A DNA stretch of 7,527 nucleotides from Spirosoma fluviale (GTDB lineage: Bacteria; Bacteroidota; Bacteroidia; Cytophagales; Spirosomataceae): NCBI GenBank assembly GCA_945906915.1, contig CAMDSI010000102.1, forward strand, positions 1 to 7,527, given 5' to 3'. Under the pieces are notes generated by a model, which was given only the letters and a program-made list of their open reading frames with translations, had not been told where the DNA came from and searched no databases. Position numbers and translations under genes: made by a program. Of the stretch, positions 5,376 through 7,527 are shown in pieces. Numbering within the stretch: the stretch's first letter is position 1; every line of letters starts with the position of its first letter.

Positions 5376-6925
5376 AAATAAACCCCTCCACCTAACATAA
5401 ATTGCGTAGAAGTTAGATCCAAGGTAGCGGAACTAAAATCAGCTGTGTTTTTTAGCGTATACGGAGTGTAGGCATCTTTTTGCGTCCGGCGTATCGCTGT
5501 TAAATCGATATAAAAATTCGTTTTTCGGTATCCGATGCCCCCAGAAAACTGGAATGCATTGCGATCAATCGAATCATAGCTTTGCGCATAACCACTCCCA
5601 AACATGGCCGCACCTCCACGTAAACTAATGGACGGTGTGACGCGGATTTCTGACCCTACTTTCACATTCAAAGCCCCTTCAAAATTGCGGGAAATTTGGC
5701 CGTTATACTTCGTCTGAAAAGACTGGTTAGCAGATCCACCTAATTCAGTGGATGACACCTTCATTGAACCATATCCCACATATTCAAGATCTGCCGTAAT
5801 AAATCCCTTCTTCGAAAAGAAAAAAGCAAGACCACCTGAAACCTTCAACGGGCTTAAAAATTGGTAGGTAAATTCATTCGTCGTTAATCGAATTGGATTC
5901 ACTTTAGTGATCGTTATCGGATTACCAGTCGAACCGATGGCAGGAATGCCAATCACATTCGGAAATAAACGCGCATTATAGGTCTCGTTCATTTGGTCGT
6001 AATAGGTAGGGCTTTTGAAAGCTAACGAAAGACGAAGGGATGAATTTACTTTATAAATGCCACCTAAGCTCAGCGCAATGCCGGAACCGTTTGTTAATAA
6101 TGTCTCCGCATATTGAAAACCTGCCACATTTTTTGCACCCAGGAACTCGTCTTCCCATGTCGTAGAAGAACTCGAATTAATTCTAGAAAAGTGCAAAGCA
6201 GCGCCTAAATAAAATTTGTCTTGATAAGAGGCTCCATAAGCAAAATCCCAGGATGTTAAAGCTCCCGTATTAGTTGCTGCGCCATATTGATCCGTAGGTA
6301 ATAAAGGCTGAAAACGTTCAAATGGTGCTCCGCCTGTCACGGAATTAGGATTGATTAAATAGGATTGGTAGGCCAAAGCTTCAGCTGAAGACGCTGTTCC
6401 AGCATAGGAATCATATTCTTCATCTAAACTAGCACCTGTCGCCCCTTTATCGTTTGCTTTTTCGATAAAGCTATCCAATAAAGAACTTCGGTTATTTGTA
6501 CCTGAAACTTGAATGGGTTGAATAAAAATCGCCTGACGCGAATAGCCAAAACCAAATGACCCATGCCAATCACCTCCACTCAAATTAGTACTTGAAATCA
6601 CCATACCTAAAGTAGGCATTTGTATTTCACTATCTGACGCTTCATCTGAAGTAGATAAATAGGACGATTTAGTCCGTACGTTAGTGGAGGCGAAGCTAAT
6701 ATTAACCTCTGAACGCGTGTAAAAACCTAATCCGGCTGGATTACCTGAAATGGAACTCAAGTCTGCCCCTATGGCACTATGAGAACCTCCTAAAGCTTGC
6801 ATGCGAGCCGTACCCACGGAATAGCTTGTAGTAAACTGCTTGGCTAAACCTGGATAGGTATAGATTTGGGCCATAGCCTCGCTCAGCGCAAATACGCTAA
6901 ATAATAAGAAAAGAGCTTTTTTCAT
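5372..6925 (-). CDS. outer membrane beta-barrel protein, OmpP1/FadL/TodX-like
   Basis: This exported protein of 517 residues has a clear Sec signal peptide (MKK, then a hydrophobic stretch, cleavage likely after AMA at residue 19). The mature N terminus carries SVGTARMQALGGSHSAIGAD (36-55) followed by SGNPAGLGF (60-68), the pattern seen in Bacteroidota OmpP1/FadL-type transporters often annotated as hemin receptor or aromatic-hydrocarbon transport proteins. The remainder alternates polar and hydrophobic residues as expected of beta strands with Ser/Asn/Thr-rich loops, and ends with VYF; a terminal Phe is the usual BAM recognition signal. A role in passage of hydrophobic compounds is inferred from the family, and the real cargo is unknown. 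The ATG lies 9 nt after the stop of the preceding low-complexity gene, so the two are probably one operon. The stop overlaps the aroK stop. Confidence 0.88.
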   Translation of the reverse strand: MKKALFLLFSVFALSEAMAQIYTYPGLAKQFTTSYSVGTARMQALGGSHSAIGADLSSISGNPAGLGFYTRSEVNISFASTNVRTKSSYLSTSDEASDSEIQMPTLGMVISSTNLSGGDWHGSFGFGYSRQAIFIQPIQVSGTNNRSSLLDSFIEKANDKGATGASLDEEYDSYAGTASSAEALAYQSYLINPNSVTGGAPFERFQPLLPTDQYGAATNTGALTSWDFAYGASYQDKFYLGAALHFSRINSSSSTTWEDEFLGAKNVAGFQYAETLLTNGSGIALSLGGIYKVNSSLRLSLAFKSPTYYDQMNETYNARLFPNVIGIPAIGSTGNPITITKVNPIRLTTNEFTYQFLSPLKVSGGLAFFFSKKGFITADLEYVGYGSMKVSSTELGGSANQSFQTKYNGQISRNFEGALNVKVGSEIRVTPSISLRGGAAMFGSGYAQSYDSIDRNAFQFSGGIGYRKTNFYIDLTAIRRTQKDAYTPYTLKNTADFSSATLDLTSTQFMLGGGVYF

Positions 6926-6934
6926 GATTGTAAA

Positions 6935-7527
6935 TTAACGAGGACCGCGACTTGAACCACCACCACCACCACCGGAACTTGAACCTCCGCCTGAGCTAGG
7001 GCTGCTGTAAGAAGGTGTTGATGTCGAATTACCACGTTGCACACCACCTCCATCTGAAGGAGCCGCCCGGTATTCGTAATTCGAATTACGACGTGGCGCA
7101 GCATATTGCTGAGTACTTGAACCCGAACTAGCGTTTTGTTGCGTATTTACCCGAGGTAAATTATTTCCCTGTGTGTTATAGGAATTGTTTCCGCCACGAG
7201 GCGAATTGGTATAATTTCCGCCCGAATTACGGTTGTTAGAACGATCGTCACGCGGACCAAAATTCTTCTTCTCTCTTAAATCATTCGTCTGGTATTGACC
7301 ACTATATCCTGTATAAGTACCTCCTGGTCCATAATAATTATAGTTATTATAGAAGGAGTTGAAGCCGAATGGACTATAAAAAGGACTATTAAAATTTCGA
7401 TAGAAAGGACTGTAGAAAGGATCAAAAAACGGATTAAAAGGATCGTTAAATGGGCTATAAAATGAATATGGATTAAGAGCAGATATCCCTATACCAATTC
7501 CAAACGTCCTAAACGGGTTTCCAAAAT
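6935..7527 (-). CDS. low-complexity Gly/Asn/Ser/Tyr/Pro-rich protein, N terminus cut by window edge
   Basis: Reading the minus strand from the right edge to the TAA at 6935-6937 gives 196 codons without a stop, so this is a partial gene whose start lies outside the window. No family is recognised. Three zones are visible. Near the cut end is GIGIGISALNPYSFY. Then comes an aromatic zone with seven [S/D/N]-P-F motifs (about 7367-7456), partly with a four-residue period. From about residue 80 of the visible part to the end it is rich in Gly, Asn, Gln, Ser and Arg, including short RGG-like and NNR stretches and a six-glycine run close to the end, finishing SSRGPR. No transmembrane segment is seen. 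It lies 9 nt upstream of the outer-membrane porin gene in the same direction. Envelope association is an inference from this neighbour only; the codon pattern (no stop, consistent composition) supports real coding. Confidence 0.75.
   Translation of the reverse strand, partial: FGNPFRTFGIGIGISALNPYSFYSPFNDPFNPFFDPFYSPFYRNFNSPFYSPFGFNSFYNNYNYYGPGGTYTGYSGQYQTNDLREKKNFGPRDDRSNNRNSGGNYTNSPRGGNNSYNTQGNNLPRVNTQQNASSGSSTQQYAAPRRNSNYEYRAAPSDGGGVQRGNSTSTPSYSSPSSGGGSSSGGGGGGSSRGPR
7367..7456 (-). repeat. [S/D/N]-P-F protein repeat zone within the low-complexity gene
   Basis: Reading the minus strand, S/D/N-P-F triplets start at 7456, 7444, 7435, 7423, 7411, 7387 and 7375. Most are 12 nt apart (four residues), with one 9-nt step and one 24-nt gap, and another NPF lies near the cut end (7511-7519). 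Tyr or Asn usually precedes each motif. The DNA itself is only loosely repetitive, so selection on the peptide is more likely than recent slippage. Confidence 0.7.

Noticed and set aside
6922..7104. 60-codon minus-strand frame running into the porin start
   Set aside because: It is a Val/Gln-rich shadow of the Gly/Ser-rich tail of the real frame that ends at 6935.
1..7527. Mobile element, phage or defence island
   Set aside because: No transposase, integrase, terminal repeats, target duplications or defence-type domains are visible; the genes are mostly housekeeping.

Overview
The window looks like ordinary chromosomal DNA from a member of the Bacteroidota, probably a Cytophagales-type bacterium, although the exact genus cannot be read from it. 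Four things point there: an OmpP1/FadL-like porin of the type common in that phylum, a DUF1599 protein next to a DoxX-type membrane protein, weak or absent Shine-Dalgarno sequences, and one perfect TAnnTTTG promoter -7 box. I see no transposase, integrase, phage gene, CRISPR array, tRNA or rRNA, and no clear defence system.

Layout. (1) Positions 34-1319, plus strand: tcdA (tRNA t6A-cyclising E1-like enzyme) and mogA (molybdopterin adenylyltransferase), overlapping by 4 nt. (2) Positions 1315-1453: a short space between convergent genes, filled almost completely by a small hairpin and two unrelated families of 7-bp tandem repeats, each present in both orientations so that each can fold on itself. 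(3) Positions 1453-3115, minus strand: folP (dihydropteroate synthase, TTG start) followed by a class IV PLP aminotransferase/lyase whose start overlaps folP by 23 nt; a folate-pathway PabC role is plausible. (4) Positions 3116-3190: a divergent promoter region. (5) Positions 3191-5375, plus strand: a duplicated DUF1599 protein with a polyglutamine tail, a DoxX/MauE-like membrane protein with a cysteine-free C-terminal domain, and aroK (shikimate kinase). The first two are coupled by a TAATG overlap, and aroK follows after 5 nt. (6) Positions 5372-7527, minus strand: a 517-residue outer-membrane beta-barrel protein, preceded by a low-complexity Gly/Asn/Ser/Tyr/Pro-rich protein that runs off the right edge.

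Functional reading. aroK makes shikimate-3-phosphate, which leads to chorismate. A PabC-like enzyme would use aminodeoxychorismate made from chorismate to release p-aminobenzoate, and FolP joins that to the pterin. Shikimate and folate steps therefore sit on both sides of the divergent promoter. The least understood parts are the dual heptamer repeat block, the DUF1599-DoxX pair and the partial low-complexity protein upstream of the porin.
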